A DNA stretch of 64,000 bases from Betaproteobacteria bacterium Ga0074130 (GCA_001464495.1 LNDZ01000026.1:62001-126000), one strand, 5' to 3'; positions 40,579 through 50,723 are shown, numbered from the stretch's first letter. The notes: generated by a model not told the origin, from the letters alone. Made by a program: numbers and translations.

Positions 40579-42231
40579 ATGCTGCAACGTCTGATTCTTC
40601 GTGACTTCGTTATTGTCGACAAGCTGGAGCTTGAGTTCTCCAATGGTTTTGGCACGCTGACCGGCGAGACCGGTGCGGGTAAATCCATCCTGATCGATGC
40701 CTTGTCGCTGTCCTTGGGCGAGCGGGCTGATGCGTCCGTCGTCCGCACTGGCGCGGAGCGTGCCGACATCACCGCCGACTTTGCAGTGACACCGGCCTCA
40801 CCACTGGCCGACTGGTTGCGCAGCAATGACTACGCTGATGACGAGTGTTTATTGCGCCGCGTGGTGGATAGTGCAGGCAAGTCGCGGGCTTATATCAACG
40901 GCGCACCAGCAACGCTGGCGCAGCTAAAGCAGGCAGCAGATTTTTTGGCCGATATTCATGGTCAGCATGCACATCACTCGCTGCTCAAGACAGATGCGCA
41001 GCGCATGCTGCTGGATACCCATGCGGGACTGGTTGCACAGGCACGCGAGACGGCCGAAAAGTATCGGGCTTGGCAGCGCTTGCGTGATGCGAGGCTGCGT
41101 GCCGAGCAGGACGCGTCGGCCAGCGCTCACGAATGTGAGCTGCTGTCTTTCCAAGTGGCCGAGCTGAAAGAGCTGGCATTTGATGCGGCGGAGTGGCTAG
41201 AAGAAAACCAAGAGCAGCGTCGACTATCCCATGCAGCCAGTTTGCTGAGTGGCGCAGAAGGCGCGGTCGAGGCGCTGGACGAGGGCGAGCATGCGGCGAC
41301 CAGCCAACTGGATCATGTCCTCGCGACCTTGCGTCCATTGGCGGATATCGATTCCCATCTCAATGAGCCGCTTGAGCTGATTGAGGCCGCGCGTATTCAG
41401 TTGGGCGAAGCCTCGCATGCGCTGTCGCGCTATCGACAGCGCTTGGATCTTGACCCAGCACGCCTGTCCGAGCTGGATACCCGGATCGAGGCGGTGACCA
41501 TGCTGGCACGCAAGCATCGCGTACAGCCAGATGAGTTGCCAGCCACCTTGGCGCAGCTAGATACACGCCTGCAAGTACTGCAGATTGCGGCAGACCCTGC
41601 CGCGCTTGCTGCGCAGGAGGCAGCAGCAGAAGCTACCTATATGGCCGTTGCCAAAAAGCTCAGTACGGGTCGCAAGAAGGCTGCCGCAGAGCTGTCGAAG
41701 CGCGTGACGGAAATCATGCAGGAACTGGCGATGGGGGGCGGGCGTTTCGAGATTGCTCTGCATTCACTCGCTGAGCCTGCCTCTACCGGCCTTGAAGGCG
41801 TCGAATTTCAGGTTGCCGCGAACCCCGGCCAGAGCTTACGTTCACTGGCCAAGGTGGCTTCCGGTGGCGAGTTGTCGCGTATCGGTCTGGCTATTCAAGT
41901 CATCGCCAGTGAGGCCGGTGAAGTGCCGACGCTGATCTTCGACGAAGTTGATGTCGGTATCGGCGGACGCGTTGCAGAAATCGTCGGTCGTCTGCTCAAG
42001 CAATTGGGTAGTAATCGGCAAGTGCTGTGTGTCACCCATTTGCCGCAGGTTGCTGCACAGGCTGACTGGCAATGGTCTATCGCCAAGGATGTGAAGGGCA
42101 ACGAAACGCGTAGCCGCGTCACGCCGCTGGATGATCAGGGGCGTATCGAGGAGATTGCGCGCATGCTTGGCGGCGTTGAAATCACTGCCACGACGCGCGG
42201 CCATGCCGCGGAGATGTTGGGCTTGAATTAA
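40579..42231 (+). CDS. recN: DNA repair protein RecN
   Basis: A 550-residue SMC-like ATPase for double-strand break repair. Walker A is GETGAGKSILIDAL; two long helical arms (about 150-350) surround the hinge; the signature is VASGGELSRIGLAIQ and Walker B is LIFDEVDVGIGG. The start is ATG 40579, immediately after nadK; the frame is open further upstream but only within nadK. It ends opposite the convergent Gdt1-type gene with a strong hairpin between. Confidence 0.96.
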   Translation: MLQRLILRDFVIVDKLELEFSNGFGTLTGETGAGKSILIDALSLSLGERADASVVRTGAERADITADFAVTPASPLADWLRSNDYADDECLLRRVVDSAGKSRAYINGAPATLAQLKQAADFLADIHGQHAHHSLLKTDAQRMLLDTHAGLVAQARETAEKYRAWQRLRDARLRAEQDASASAHECELLSFQVAELKELAFDAAEWLEENQEQRRLSHAASLLSGAEGAVEALDEGEHAATSQLDHVLATLRPLADIDSHLNEPLELIEAARIQLGEASHALSRYRQRLDLDPARLSELDTRIEAVTMLARKHRVQPDELPATLAQLDTRLQVLQIAADPAALAAQEAAAEATYMAVAKKLSTGRKKAAAELSKRVTEIMQELAMGGGRFEIALHSLAEPASTGLEGVEFQVAANPGQSLRSLAKVASGGELSRIGLAIQVIASEAGEVPTLIFDEVDVGIGGRVAEIVGRLLKQLGSNRQVLCVTHLPQVAAQADWQWSIAKDVKGNETRSRVTPLDDQGRIEEIARMLGGVEITATTRGHAAEMLGLN

Positions 42232-42234
42232 AGA

Positions 42235-42261
42235 TTCCTCGGCGTGTGTAACGCCGAGGAA
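42235..42261. other. strong hairpin between convergent recN and Gdt1-type genes
   Basis: An 11-base perfect stem (TTCCTCGGCGT with ACGCCGAGGAA) around GTGTA. No T run on the plus strand and only a weak one (TCTTTAA) on the minus, so termination in either direction may be inefficient or Rho-aided. Confidence 0.65.
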
Positions 42262-42278
42262 GGAAGCGCTGTTGTTGC

Positions 42279-42842
42279 TTAGCCCCAGATAATGGTGGCA
42301 ATGCCGGTGAGTACAAACAGTGTGGCTGCAACCTTGCGGATGATATTCAGGGGCAGCCGGTCGGCCAGCTTCTGCCCGATCAGCACTGCCGGTACATTCG
42401 CCAGCATCATGCCGAAGGTCGTGCCGAAGATCACCGCCACGATGGCTTCTTCATAACGTGCGCCGAGCGCCACCGTTGCAAGCTGAGTCTTGTCACCCAT
42501 TTCTGCAAGAAAGAAGGCAATTGTCGTCGTTACAAAGGCACCCATGTGGGTGTCCTTGGGCGTGTCCTCATCGTCCAGCTTGTCTGGCACTAGCGTCCAG
42601 ATACCGAATGCGATGAAGATGGCACCGATGATCCAAGGTAGCCAGTGCGCCGGCACCAGCGTGGACAGCCAGACGCCGAATGAGCCTGCGAGACCATGAT
42701 TGATGATGGTGGCGACAAAAATCCCGGCGATGATGGCCCATGGACGGCGCAGGCGGGCAGCCAGTACAAATGACAAAAGCTGGGTCTTGTCGCCGATTTC
42801 GGCCATGGTGACCAGCAGGGTGGAGGTGATGAAAGCTTCCAA
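42279..42842 (-). CDS. TMEM165/Gdt1 (UPF0016) family manganese exporter
   Basis: A 187-residue inner-membrane protein with six hydrophobic segments in two repeats. Each repeat carries the family motif E-x-G-D-[KR]-[ST]: MAEIGDKTQLLSF (first helix) and LAEMGDKTQLATV (fourth helix). Bacterial members such as MneA/MntX-like proteins export Mn(II) (family knowledge). Placement next to fur suggests metal homeostasis. No yybP-ykoY manganese riboswitch was recognised in the 86 bases upstream, where a fur terminator lies. Confidence 0.9.
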   Translation of the reverse strand: MEAFITSTLLVTMAEIGDKTQLLSFVLAARLRRPWAIIAGIFVATIINHGLAGSFGVWLSTLVPAHWLPWIIGAIFIAFGIWTLVPDKLDDEDTPKDTHMGAFVTTTIAFFLAEMGDKTQLATVALGARYEEAIVAVIFGTTFGMMLANVPAVLIGQKLADRLPLNIIRKVAATLFVLTGIATIIWG

Positions 42843-42861
42843 GGGGTATCCTGACTCACTG

Positions 42862-42901
42862 CAAAAAACAAAGCCCCGGCCCGTTCGGAACGGACCGGGG
42901 C
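42862..42901 (-). terminator. intrinsic terminator after fur
   Basis: On the minus strand a GC-rich stem GCCCCGG/CCGGGGC with an inner CCGTTC/GAACGG pairing is followed by TTTGTTTTTT, 27 bases past the fur stop. Confidence 0.9.
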
Positions 42902-42928
42902 ATGCGGTGCTTATATCGGTTGCTTATT

Positions 42929-43378
42929 TTAGCGGTGACGAGGCTTTTTGTTCGGGCACTCGGACTTGGTGCAGTCTGCGTAGAGGTATAAGGCGTGCTC
43001 GGTGATGTTGAAGCCACGTTCCTTAGCGATCTTTATCTGACGCTTCTCGATCTCAGCGTCGTAAAACTCTTCGACCTTGCCGCATTGCATGCAGACCAGG
43101 TGATCGTGGTGCTTGCCTTCATTCAGCTCGAATACCGCCTTGCCTGATTCGAAATAGTGACGCTCAAGCAAGCCGGCTTGCTCGAATTGGGTCAGAACGC
43201 GATAGACAGTGGCGAGGCCAATGTCGATATCCTCGTTCATGAGGTGGCGGTAGACGTCTTCAGCCGACATGTGGCGCTCGCCGGGGGTGCCGTGAGCTTT
43301 CTGGAACAAGTCCAGAATCTTGAGTCGGGGCGTGGTGGCCTTGAGGCCGATGTCCTTGAGTTCTTGTGAGTTCGCCAT
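42929..43378 (-). CDS. fur: ferric uptake regulator Fur
   Basis: A 149-residue iron-responsive repressor. The N-terminal winged helix contains [15 protein letters not shown] and [17 protein letters not shown]; the metal-binding and dimer domain contains [16 protein letters not shown] and a C-terminal [14 protein letters not shown] cysteine pair. The start is ATG 43378, as the longer frame to 43474 has no family similarity. It is divergent from bamE, as in many beta- and gammaproteobacteria. The 105-base divergent gap has an AT-rich TATGATATAG segment that may serve as -10 in either direction. Confidence 0.96.
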   Translation of the reverse strand: MANSQELKDIGLKATTPRLKILDLFQKAHGTPGERHMSAEDVYRHLMNEDIDIGLATVYRVLTQFEQAGLLERHYFESGKAVFELNEGKHHDHLVCMQCGKVEEFYDAEIEKRQIKIAKERGFNITEHALYLYADCTKSECPNKKPRHR

Positions 43379-43483
43379 GACTATAAGCAACGCCTTGTAA
43401 CGCTGCAGAGTGGGGTAGAGGCCCCTATGATATAGTCTCCGGCGCTGCTTCGATAGCCCCTGTTTATCCCTCATTCCTTCACG

Positions 43484-43933
43484 ATGAAACGCATTCTCTT
43501 TGCTTTGGCTGCGCCCCTCATGCTGACCGCATGTGCCGGGACCCCAGAACTGGTTTCCAAGCTGAACCCGTTCAAGATCGACATTCGCCAGGGTAATTAC
43601 GTGTCCCAGGAGATGGTTGCTCAGCTACGCCCGGGGCAAACACGTGATCAGGTGCGCTTCATTCTGGGGACGCCGCTGGTGACAGATATCTTTCACGCAG
43701 ATCGTTGGGACTACGTCTATCGTTTCAAGCCAGGCCGTGGCGAGCTTCAGCAGCGCCGCCTGATGGTTTTCTTTGAGGACAACAAGCTGGTGCGCGTCGC
43801 CGGCGATGTGACACCGACGAACCCCTCTGATCCCGTTGAGCTCCCTTCAGCCATCCGTACTGTCGATATCGACAATCCCAAAATCAAGCCGGCACCTGTG
43901 GCCAAGCCAGCAACCGGCGATACAGGCAAGTAA
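43484..43933 (+). CDS. bamE: outer membrane assembly lipoprotein BamE (SmpA/OmlA)
   Basis: A 149-residue lipoprotein of the beta-barrel assembly machine. The lipobox is LTAC (about Cys17). The BamE domain is plain: [44 protein letters not shown] and [17 protein letters not shown] Pro/Lys-rich tail of about 35 residues follows. No good ribosome-binding site is visible. It ends three bases before dapB. Confidence 0.96.
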   Translation: MKRILFALAAPLMLTACAGTPELVSKLNPFKIDIRQGNYVSQEMVAQLRPGQTRDQVRFILGTPLVTDIFHADRWDYVYRFKPGRGELQQRRLMVFFEDNKLVRVAGDVTPTNPSDPVELPSAIRTVDIDNPKIKPAPVAKPATGDTGK

Positions 43934-43936
43934 TTC

Positions 43937-44740
43937 ATGGACAAGATTCGTTACGCCATCGCCGGTAGCGCCGGTCGTATGGGACGCATGCTGATAGAAG
44001 CAGTACTCCAGTCGGACGACGGCGTCCTAGCCGCTGCTTTGGAACACGCTGATAGCCCTTTTATTGGCAAAGATGCCGGTGAGCTGGTGGGCAGTGCCAA
44101 TGGTGTGAAAATTACTGCTGATCTTGCCGCACTAGCCGATTGTGACGTCCTGATTGACTTCACCCGCCCGGAAGGCACGCTCGATCATCTGCAGGCCTGT
44201 CTGCAACACAAGGCCGGCATCATTATTGGCACCACCGGATTTGATGCTGCGGGTAAGGCTGCTATTGAGGCGGCTGCAACGAGTATTCCCGTTGTGTTTG
44301 CGCCGAATATGGCGGTTGGCGTCAACGCAGTCTTCAAGCTGCTTGATGTGGCCGCACGTATCCTCAACGAAGGGTATGACATCGAAGTCATTGAGGCGCA
44401 CCACCGCCACAAGGTGGATGCCCCTTCCGGTACCGCACTGCGCATGGGCGAAGTGGTGGCCAAAGCGCTTGGCCGCACCTTGGAAGAGGATGCTATCTAC
44501 GGTCGCGAGGGCCACACGGGCGAACGTCCTGCCAGCCAGATTGGTTTTTCCACTATTCGTGGGGGCGACATCGTTGGCGACCATACCGTGTTGTTTGCCG
44601 GTCTGGGCGAGCGCATTGAAATTACTCACAAGTCCGCCAGCCGTATGCCGTATGCCTCTGGCTCGCTGCGTGCGGCCCGCTTCCTTAAGGGCAAGCAAAG
44701 CGGCTTGTTCGATATGCAGGACGTACTCGGTTTGCGCTGA
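43937..44740 (+). CDS. dapB: 4-hydroxy-tetrahydrodipicolinate reductase DapB
   Basis: NAD(P)H-dependent step of the diaminopimelate/lysine pathway. The 267-residue product has the Rossmann motif [16 protein letters not shown], the catalytic [20 protein letters not shown] and the C-terminal [12 protein letters not shown]. It follows bamE by three bases. Its substrate descends from the Asd product encoded near 3.1 kb. Confidence 0.98.
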   Translation: MDKIRYAIAGSAGRMGRMLIEAVLQSDDGVLAAALEHADSPFIGKDAGELVGSANGVKITADLAALADCDVLIDFTRPEGTLDHLQACLQHKAGIIIGTTGFDAAGKAAIEAAATSIPVVFAPNMAVGVNAVFKLLDVAARILNEGYDIEVIEAHHRHKVDAPSGTALRMGEVVAKALGRTLEEDAIYGREGHTGERPASQIGFSTIRGGDIVGDHTVLFAGLGERIEITHKSASRMPYASGSLRAARFLKGKQSGLFDMQDVLGLR

Positions 44741-44769
44741 TTTATTTACGCGATCGGTGGCTTTCGGCG

Positions 44770-44798
44770 TTGCCCGAAAGCGTGCTTTACGTTACAAT
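44770..44798 (+). promoter_or_regulatory. sigma-70 promoter of carAB
   Basis: TTGCCC, 17 bases, TACAAT. Transcription would start about 44805, giving a leader of about 140 bases before the carA GTG. Confidence 0.7.
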
Positions 44799-44803
44799 CC
44801 GCA

Positions 44804-44936
44804 GGTTTTGATGAGCGGGACGGGCCACGAGCCTGTCCCGCTTTGCACATGTACTGCGCAAAACCGGTGTTCTTATGTAACTGATTGAGTTGCAAGGACT
44901 AATTTCCGGTTTGCCACCGTAAAACCTGCCCAGGAG
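44804..44936 (+). promoter_or_regulatory. structured carAB leader with mutually exclusive pairings
   Basis: The leader has a 12-base-pair hairpin (44814-44825 with 44831-44842, loop CACGA) and four short segments: A 44804-44810 GGTTTTG, B 44858-44867 with CAAAACC, C 44906-44914 CCGGTTTGC, and D 44921-44929 AAAACCTGC. A can pair with B or D; B can pair with A or C. The nested state A:D plus B:C and the alternative A:B exclude each other. D ends two bases before the ribosome-binding site AGGAG (44932-44936). The promoter hairpin could also terminate dapB transcripts. Regulation by pyrimidines or arginine is inferred from the genes, not shown. Confidence 0.55.
44811..44888 (+). CDS. possible carAB leader peptide, 25 codons
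   Basis: An ORF of 25 codons (starting MSGTGHEPV and ending CSYVTD) lies inside the carAB leader, running through the first hairpin and segment B and ending 17 bases before segment C. AGG lies five bases before its ATG but partly overlaps the predicted transcription start. An attenuation leader peptide has been described for carA in Pseudomonas aeruginosa; similarity to it cannot be checked here. Codon content shows one Arg and one Tyr only, so a classic codon-starvation sensor is not evident. Confidence 0.4.
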   Translation: MSGTGHEPVPLCTCTAQNRCSYVTD

Positions 44937-44942
44937 CCACCC

Positions 44943-46076
44943 GTGACCCAGTTTCCGCCCGCCATTCTTGCCCTAGCCGACGGAACTATCTTTTATGGGG
45001 TCGGCATAGGTGCCACCGGCAGCTCAGTTGGCGAGGTTGTGTTCAACACCTCGATGACTGGATATCAGGAAATCCTGACAGATCCGTCTTACACCCGCCA
45101 AATCGTCACCCTGACGTATCCGCACATCGGCAATACCGGTGTGAACAAGGAAGACTGCGAAGCTGACAAGGTCTATGCTGCCGGTCTCGTGATCCGTGAC
45201 TTGCCGATGATTGTCTCGAACTTCCGTTCCGAGCAGTCGCTGGACGCCTACCTCAAGGCTGAGAACATTGTCGCTATCGCCGGCATCGACACTCGCAAGC
45301 TCACGCGTATTCTGCGCGAGAAGGGCGCTCAATCGGGTTGCCTAGTCACAGGCGACGCCCTTGATGCTGCGGCAGCCGTCGAAAAGGCCAAGGCATTTGC
45401 TGGCTTGGCTGGGATGGACCTTGCCAAGGTGGTGAGCGTGACCAAGCCTTACGACTGGACCGAAAGTGAATGGACGCTGGGCAAGGGCTACAGCAAGCAG
45501 GAAGCTCCCCGATTCCATGTGGTCGCGTATGACTACGGCATCAAGCGCAATATCCTGCGTATGCTGGCTGAGCGTGGTTGCCGTCTCACGGTTGTCCCGG
45601 CGCAAACATCGGCCGCCGATGTGCTGGCCCTAAATCCGGATGGCGTATTCCTGTCGAATGGTCCGGGCGACCCTGAGCCTTGTGATTACGCTATCAAGGC
45701 AATCCAAGAAATTCTGGCCAAGAAGGTGCCGACTTTCGGTATCTGCCTCGGCCACCAGTTGCTGGCGCTGGCCAGTGGCGCTAAGACCCTGAAAATGAAG
45801 TTCGGCCACCATGGCGCGAACCACCCGGTCAAGGATCTTGATAGTGGTCAGGTCCTGATCACCAGCCAGAACCATGGCTTTGCAGCCAATGTGGATACGC
45901 TGCCGGCTAATCTGCGTGTGACTCACGTGTCGCTTTTTGACGGCAGCTTGCAGGGCATAGCACGCACCGACGTGCCTGCCTTCAGCTTCCAGGGCCACCC
46001 TGAAGCCAGCCCCGGCCCACATGATGTGGCCTACCTATTTGATCGCTTCATCAATCTGATGCAACAGTCCAACTGA
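44943..46076 (+). CDS. carA: carbamoyl-phosphate synthase small subunit CarA
   Basis: The glutaminase subunit, which supplies ammonia to CarB for carbamoyl phosphate used in arginine and pyrimidine synthesis. It has 377 residues. The N-terminal domain has [20 protein letters not shown]; the class I amidotransferase domain has [24 protein letters not shown], the nucleophile cysteine in [10 protein letters not shown], and the His/Glu pair in [11 protein letters not shown]. The start is GTG with AGGAG six bases before. It lies 12 bases before carB. Confidence 0.98.
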   Translation: MTQFPPAILALADGTIFYGVGIGATGSSVGEVVFNTSMTGYQEILTDPSYTRQIVTLTYPHIGNTGVNKEDCEADKVYAAGLVIRDLPMIVSNFRSEQSLDAYLKAENIVAIAGIDTRKLTRILREKGAQSGCLVTGDALDAAAAVEKAKAFAGLAGMDLAKVVSVTKPYDWTESEWTLGKGYSKQEAPRFHVVAYDYGIKRNILRMLAERGCRLTVVPAQTSAADVLALNPDGVFLSNGPGDPEPCDYAIKAIQEILAKKVPTFGICLGHQLLALASGAKTLKMKFGHHGANHPVKDLDSGQVLITSQNHGFAANVDTLPANLRVTHVSLFDGSLQGIARTDVPAFSFQGHPEASPGPHDVAYLFDRFINLMQQSN

Positions 46077-46088
46077 GGGCTGCCAAAA

Positions 46089-49000
46089 ATGCCAAAACGT
46101 ACAGACATTAAATCCGTCCTGATCATTGGTGCGGGCCCCATCATCATCGGCCAAGCCTGTGAGTTTGACTATTCCGGCGCGCAAGCCTGTAAGGCGCTAC
46201 GCGAAGAGGGTTACAAGGTCATTCTGGTGAACTCCAACCCAGCCACGATCATGACCGATCCGGGCACTGCCGATGTGACCTACATTGAGCCGATCACTTG
46301 GCAAGTGGTGGAAAACATCATCGCCAAGGAGCGTCCGGATGTCATCCTGCCGACCATGGGTGGGCAGACGGCACTGAACTGCGCGTTGGATTTGGCCAAG
46401 CATGGTGTGCTTGAGAAGTACAACGTCGAAATGATTGGCGCCTCGAAGGAAGCCATCGACAAGGCGGAAGACCGCGAGAAGTTCAAAAAGGCCATGACCA
46501 AAATCGGTCTGGGCTCGGCGCGTTCGGGTATCGCCCATTCGTTGGAAGAAGCTCAGCAAGTGCAGAGCGTCATGGGCTTCCCAACCATCATCCGCCCGTC
46601 TTTCACCATGGGTGGTTCGGGAGGCGGCATTGCCTACAATCAGGAAGAGTTCATCGAGATCTGCAAGCGCGGGCTTGAGGCTTCTCCTACCAGCGAGCTG
46701 TTGATTGAAGAATCACTGCTCGGTTGGAAAGAGTTTGAAATGGAAGTGGTGCGTGACCGCAAGGACAACTGCATCATCGTCTGCTCGATCGAGAACCTCG
46801 ACCCGATGGGCGTGCATACCGGCGACTCCATCACGGTTGCGCCTGCACAGACCCTGACGGACAAGGAATACCAGATCATGCGTAATGCATCGATCGCGGT
46901 GTTGCGCGAAATTGGTGTGGATACGGGCGGCTCCAACGTCCAATTCGCGATCAACCCGGAAGACGGTCGCATGATCGTCATCGAGATGAATCCGCGTGTG
47001 TCGCGCTCCTCGGCGTTGGCCTCCAAGGCTACCGGATTCCCGATCGCCAAGATCGCTGCGAAGCTGGCCGTCGGCTATACGCTGGACGAGCTGAAGAACG
47101 AAATTACGGGTGGTGCAACCCCAGCCTCGTTCGAGCCATCGATCGACTACGTAGTAACCAAGGTGCCACGTTTTGCGTTTGAAAAATTCCCCCTCGCCAA
47201 CGATCGCCTGACAACGCAGATGAAGTCGGTCGGCGAAGTTATGGCCATGGGACGCACCTTCCAAGAGTCCTTGCAGAAGGCCCTGCGTGGTCTCGAAACA
47301 AGCGTTTATGGTCTTGATGAAATCGAGGCAACCCGCGAAGAGATCGAGCACGAGATTGCCAGCCCAGGCGCCGAGCGTCTTTGGTATGTCGGTCAGGCGT
47401 TCCGCGTCGGCATGACCTTCGAAGAAGTGCAGAGCCTAACCAAGATCGATCCGTGGTTCCTCGTGCAGATCGAGGATATCGTTCGCGTCGAGGACAGCCT
47501 GCGCAACCGCAAGATTGAAAGCCTGAGCAAGGAAGAGGTGCGCAACCTTAAGCGCAAAGGCTTCTCCGATCGCCGTCTGGCCAACCTCATGGGCGGTACT
47601 GAAACTGCCATGCGTAAGTTCCGCCAGCAACTGGGCGTGCGTCCGGTATATAAGCGTGTGGATACCTGTGCGGCCGAGTTTTCAACCGGCACCGCCTACA
47701 TGTACTCAACCTATGAGGATGAGTGCGAAGCCAACCCCACCAACAAGAAGAAGATCATGGTGCTGGGTGGCGGTCCGAATCGTATCGGTCAGGGCATCGA
47801 GTTCGACTACTGCTGTGTGCATGCTGCGCTGGCGATGCGCGAAGATGGTTACGAAACCATCATGGTCAATTGCAATCCGGAAACCGTGTCGACTGACTAT
47901 GACACGTCGGATCGCCTGTATTTCGAGCCGCTGACGCTGGAAGACATCCTTGAAATCGTCGATGTTGAAAAGCCCGCTGGCGTGATCGTGCAGTTTGGTG
48001 GTCAGACCCCGCTGAAGAGAGCGCGTGACCTCGAAGCCAATGGCGTGCCGATCATCGGCACCAGCCCAGACATGATCGACGCCGCTGAAGACCGCGAGCG
48101 CTTCCAGAAGTTGCTGCATGATCTCAATTTGAAGCAGCCGCCCAACCGCACCGCCCGTACGCCGGAGCAAGCGATTGAGCTGGCCAATGAAATCGGTTAC
48201 CCGCTGGTGGTTCGCCCGAGCTATGTGTTGGGTGGCCGCGCCATGGAAATCGTCCATGAGCAGAAGGAACTAGAGCGTTACATGCGTGAGGCCGTCAAGG
48301 TTTCCAACGACTCGCCGGTGCTGCTGGACCGCTTCCTCAACGACGCGATCGAAGTCGACGTTGATGCTTTGTCAGATGGTACGCAAGTGATCATCGGCGG
48401 CATCATGGAACATATCGAGCAAGCTGGTGTGCACTCGGGCGACTCGGCCTGCTCATTGCCGCCTTACTCGCTGTCCAAGGAAATCCAGGACGAGATTCGT
48501 CGCCAGACCGCTGCCATGGCCAAGGGCCTGAACGTGGTTGGCCTGATGAACGTTCAGTTCGCCATCCAGAAGCAGGAAAGTGGCGATGTCGTGTATGTGC
48601 TGGAAGTCAATCCGCGCGCTTCACGCACTGTGCCTTTCGTGTCCAAGGCCACGAGCATCCCGCTGGCCAAGGTGGCTGCACGTTGCATGGCCGGCCGCAG
48701 CCTTGCTGATCAAGGCATTACCAAGGAAGTGATTCCGCCGTACTTCTCGGTCAAGGAAGCCGTATTCCCGTTCAATAAGTTCCCGGGCGTGGACACCATT
48801 CTCGGCCCTGAAATGAAGTCGACCGGTGAAGTGATGGGCGTTGGCCGCACCTTTGGTGAAGCCTTCGTCAAGTCGCAAATGGCATCAGGCACAAAGTTGC
48901 CGAAGTCCGGTAAGGCATTCATCAGCGTTAAGCAGGGTGACAAGCCAAAGGCTGTAGAGGTTGCTCGCGAACTGCATGAACTGGGCTTTAGTCTGGTAGC

Positions 49001-49307
49001 AACACGTGGCACTGCCGCAGCGATTACCGCTGCTGGCATTCCTGTGACTCCTGTGCACAAGGTGACGGAAGGTCGCCCGCACATTGTCGATATGATCAAG
49101 AACAACGAGATCGCTTTCATCGTCAATACGGTGGAAGAGAAGCGTAGTGCAATCCTAGATTCGCGCTCGATCCGGACATCCGGTCTGGCACAGAAGGTGA
49201 CGTCCTTTACCACCGTCGAAGGGGCGCGCGCAGCGTGTGCCGGCATGCGTCATCTGGCCGAACTGGAAACCTATTCGGTCCAGTCATTGCATGGAGAGCT
49301 GAACTGA
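46089..49307 (+). CDS. carB: carbamoyl-phosphate synthase large subunit CarB
   Basis: A 1072-residue synthetase made of two homologous ATP-grasp halves (phosphorylation of bicarbonate, then of carbamate), an oligomerisation domain and a C-terminal allosteric MGS-like domain (about 935-1072). Both halves start with VLGxGPxRIGQ-type text ([19 protein letters not shown] and [18 protein letters not shown]). Its stop codon shares one base with the greA start. It is unusual only in being directly adjacent to carA with no insertion, unlike some Neisseriaceae. Confidence 0.98.
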   Translation: MPKRTDIKSVLIIGAGPIIIGQACEFDYSGAQACKALREEGYKVILVNSNPATIMTDPGTADVTYIEPITWQVVENIIAKERPDVILPTMGGQTALNCALDLAKHGVLEKYNVEMIGASKEAIDKAEDREKFKKAMTKIGLGSARSGIAHSLEEAQQVQSVMGFPTIIRPSFTMGGSGGGIAYNQEEFIEICKRGLEASPTSELLIEESLLGWKEFEMEVVRDRKDNCIIVCSIENLDPMGVHTGDSITVAPAQTLTDKEYQIMRNASIAVLREIGVDTGGSNVQFAINPEDGRMIVIEMNPRVSRSSALASKATGFPIAKIAAKLAVGYTLDELKNEITGGATPASFEPSIDYVVTKVPRFAFEKFPLANDRLTTQMKSVGEVMAMGRTFQESLQKALRGLETSVYGLDEIEATREEIEHEIASPGAERLWYVGQAFRVGMTFEEVQSLTKIDPWFLVQIEDIVRVEDSLRNRKIESLSKEEVRNLKRKGFSDRRLANLMGGTETAMRKFRQQLGVRPVYKRVDTCAAEFSTGTAYMYSTYEDECEANPTNKKKIMVLGGGPNRIGQGIEFDYCCVHAALAMREDGYETIMVNCNPETVSTDYDTSDRLYFEPLTLEDILEIVDVEKPAGVIVQFGGQTPLKRARDLEANGVPIIGTSPDMIDAAEDRERFQKLLHDLNLKQPPNRTARTPEQAIELANEIGYPLVVRPSYVLGGRAMEIVHEQKELERYMREAVKVSNDSPVLLDRFLNDAIEVDVDALSDGTQVIIGGIMEHIEQAGVHSGDSACSLPPYSLSKEIQDEIRRQTAAMAKGLNVVGLMNVQFAIQKQESGDVVYVLEVNPRASRTVPFVSKATSIPLAKVAARCMAGRSLADQGITKEVIPPYFSVKEAVFPFNKFPGVDTILGPEMKSTGEVMGVGRTFGEAFVKSQMASGTKLPKSGKAFISVKQGDKPKAVEVARELHELGFSLVATRGTAAAITAAGIPVTPVHKVTEGRPHIVDMIKNNEIAFIVNTVEEKRSAILDSRSIRTSGLAQKVTSFTTVEGARAACAGMRHLAELETYSVQSLHGELN

Positions 49308-49786
49308 TGAGCGGCAAGATCCCAATCACCCTGCGTGGTGCCGAGTTGCTCCGTGCCGAGTTGCACCGGCTGAAGACCGTCGACCGTCCTGCGATTGTTG
49401 CGGCAATTGCCGAGGCCCGCAGTCATGGTGATATTTCGGAAAATGCTGAGTACGACTCAGCCAAAGATCGTCAGGGCTTTATCGAAGGCCGCATTCAGGA
49501 GGTCGAAGGCAAGCTGTCGAATGCACAGATCATTGATCCGGCTTCGCTGGATGCAGATGGTCGCGTGGTTTTTGGGGCGACTGTTGAACTTGAGGATCAG
49601 GACAACAGCAATGTGGTGACCTACCAAATCGTGGGTGACGACGAGGCCGACCTGAAGCTGGGCAAGATTTCACTCAACTCGCCCGTAGCCCGTGCATTGA
49701 TCGGCAAATATGCCGGTGATGTGGCTGAAGTGCAGGCCCCGGGTGGTGTACGCGAATACGAAATTCTTGACGTCAAGTATCTCTGA
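49307..49786 (+). CDS. greA: transcription elongation factor GreA
   Basis: Rescues backtracked RNA polymerase by stimulating transcript cleavage. The 159-residue protein has an N-terminal coiled coil with [23 protein letters not shown] at its tip and a C-terminal FKBP-like domain ([22 protein letters not shown]). The start is ATG 49307, with GGAGAG at 49293-49298, overlapping the carB stop by one base. A longer frame from 49235 lies inside carB and is rejected. carB-greA adjacency is common in proteobacteria. Confidence 0.97.
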   Translation: MSGKIPITLRGAELLRAELHRLKTVDRPAIVAAIAEARSHGDISENAEYDSAKDRQGFIEGRIQEVEGKLSNAQIIDPASLDADGRVVFGATVELEDQDNSNVVTYQIVGDDEADLKLGKISLNSPVARALIGKYAGDVAEVQAPGGVREYEILDVKYL

Positions 49787-49803
49787 CGCGATCAATAAGC
49801 ATC

Positions 49804-50280
49804 GTGCGTAAGCTGGCAGATGCGCTCTACTCGATCAGCATCAGCCTCTGGGTAGGCGGCTTGCTGGCCATTGGTTACGTTGCCGTTCCTGTCCTGTTCG
49901 CCTATCTGGCGGATCGCTCCATCGCCGGCTTTCTGGCTGGCAATATGTTTGCGATTGGTAGCTGGATTGGCCTAGTGTGTGCGCTCTATCTGCTGGCATA
50001 TCTATTTCGCCGGCATGGTCGTCAGGCGCTGCACAATCCGGTAACTGCACTGGTAGCCGCAATGCTGCTTTTGAGTGTGATCGGGCAGTTTGTGATTCAG
50101 CCGATTATTACTGGACTCAGAGCTGAAGCGCTGCCTCTGCCCGTGATGCAAAGCGCTCTGGCAACAACTTTTGCCCGCTGGCACGGTGTTTCCAGTGTGT
50201 TGTATCTGGTACAGGCGGTGCTGGGGCTGGCGTTAGTGGTGATGCAGGATCGCGGGCGGGCCCGCGATTCCTCAACTTAA
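49804..50280 (+). CDS. DUF4149 family membrane protein
   Basis: A 158-residue inner-membrane protein with four predicted helices: about 10-32 (ISISLWVGGLLAIGYVAVPVLF), 45-65, 80-100 and 130-150. The pattern matches the DUF4149 family often found between greA and yhbY in betaproteobacteria. No function is known. The start is GTG, 18 bases after greA. Its last codons contain a GC-rich inverted repeat (50249-50268) that could help end transcription before the convergent yhbY. Confidence 0.82.
   Translation: MRKLADALYSISISLWVGGLLAIGYVAVPVLFAYLADRSIAGFLAGNMFAIGSWIGLVCALYLLAYLFRRHGRQALHNPVTALVAAMLLLSVIGQFVIQPIITGLRAEALPLPVMQSALATTFARWHGVSSVLYLVQAVLGLALVVMQDRGRARDSST
50249..50268. other. GC-rich inverted repeat at the DUF4149 gene end
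   Basis: ATCGCGGGC and GCCCGCGAT are separated by two bases inside the last codons of the DUF4149 gene, facing the convergent yhbY. No T run follows. Confidence 0.45.
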
Positions 50281-50284
50281 CGGC

Positions 50285-50710
50285 TTAGCGGGTGCGGGTC
50301 GGCCGGCGTGGGCGGCCCTTGGTCAGCGGTGCTGAACGGGCAGCCTTGTCAGTCTTGGCGGCAGCGCCCTTCTTGGTCGTACGGGGGGCAGCGCGCTTGC
50401 CACTGGCCGCCTTGCGAGTGCCCGCCACCTCTAATTCAGGTGGGCGCTCACGCCAGAGGACCAGCAGGTTACCGATATGCTGCACGGCAGCCGCTTCGAG
50501 CGACTCACAGACGGCATTGAGGAGAGCTTCGCGTTGATCGCGTTCGGTGTCGTAAATACGAACCTTGATCAGTTCGTGGGCCTTGAGGCAGCGATCAATC
50601 TCCTTGAGCACTGAGTCAGTCAGTCCTTTTGAGCTGATACTGACAACGGGCTTGAGGGCATGGGCGGCGGCGCGCAGGGCGCGGCGCTGGGGGGTAGTCA
50701 ATTCAATCAT
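50285..50710 (-). CDS. yhbY: ribosome assembly RNA-binding protein YhbY with basic tail
   Basis: A 141-residue protein. The first about 95 residues are a CRM (YhbY) RNA-binding domain, [23 protein letters not shown] and [15 protein letters not shown], known to associate with pre-50S ribosomes. The last about 45 residues are a Lys/Arg/Ala/Pro/Thr-rich tail ([18 protein letters not shown]), absent from the 97-residue E. coli protein. No ribosome-binding site precedes the ATG; TACAAT ends seven bases before it, suggesting a leaderless message. Divergent from rlmE by 39 bases. Confidence 0.92.
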   Translation of the reverse strand: MIELTTPQRRALRAAAHALKPVVSISSKGLTDSVLKEIDRCLKAHELIKVRIYDTERDQREALLNAVCESLEAAAVQHIGNLLVLWRERPPELEVAGTRKAASGKRAAPRTTKKGAAAKTDKAARSAPLTKGRPRRPTRTR

Positions 50711-50717
50711 GGCCGGT

Positions 50718-50723
50718 ATTGTA
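50718..50723 (-). promoter_or_regulatory. possible -10 element giving a leaderless yhbY mRNA
   Basis: TACAAT on the minus strand ends seven bases before the yhbY ATG with no Shine-Dalgarno between; the -35 region is weak. The same layout occurs at hrcA. Confidence 0.35.

Noticed and set aside
42843..42928. yybP-ykoY manganese riboswitch before the Gdt1-type gene
   Set aside because: The region is occupied by the fur terminator and lacks the conserved riboswitch core; too short.
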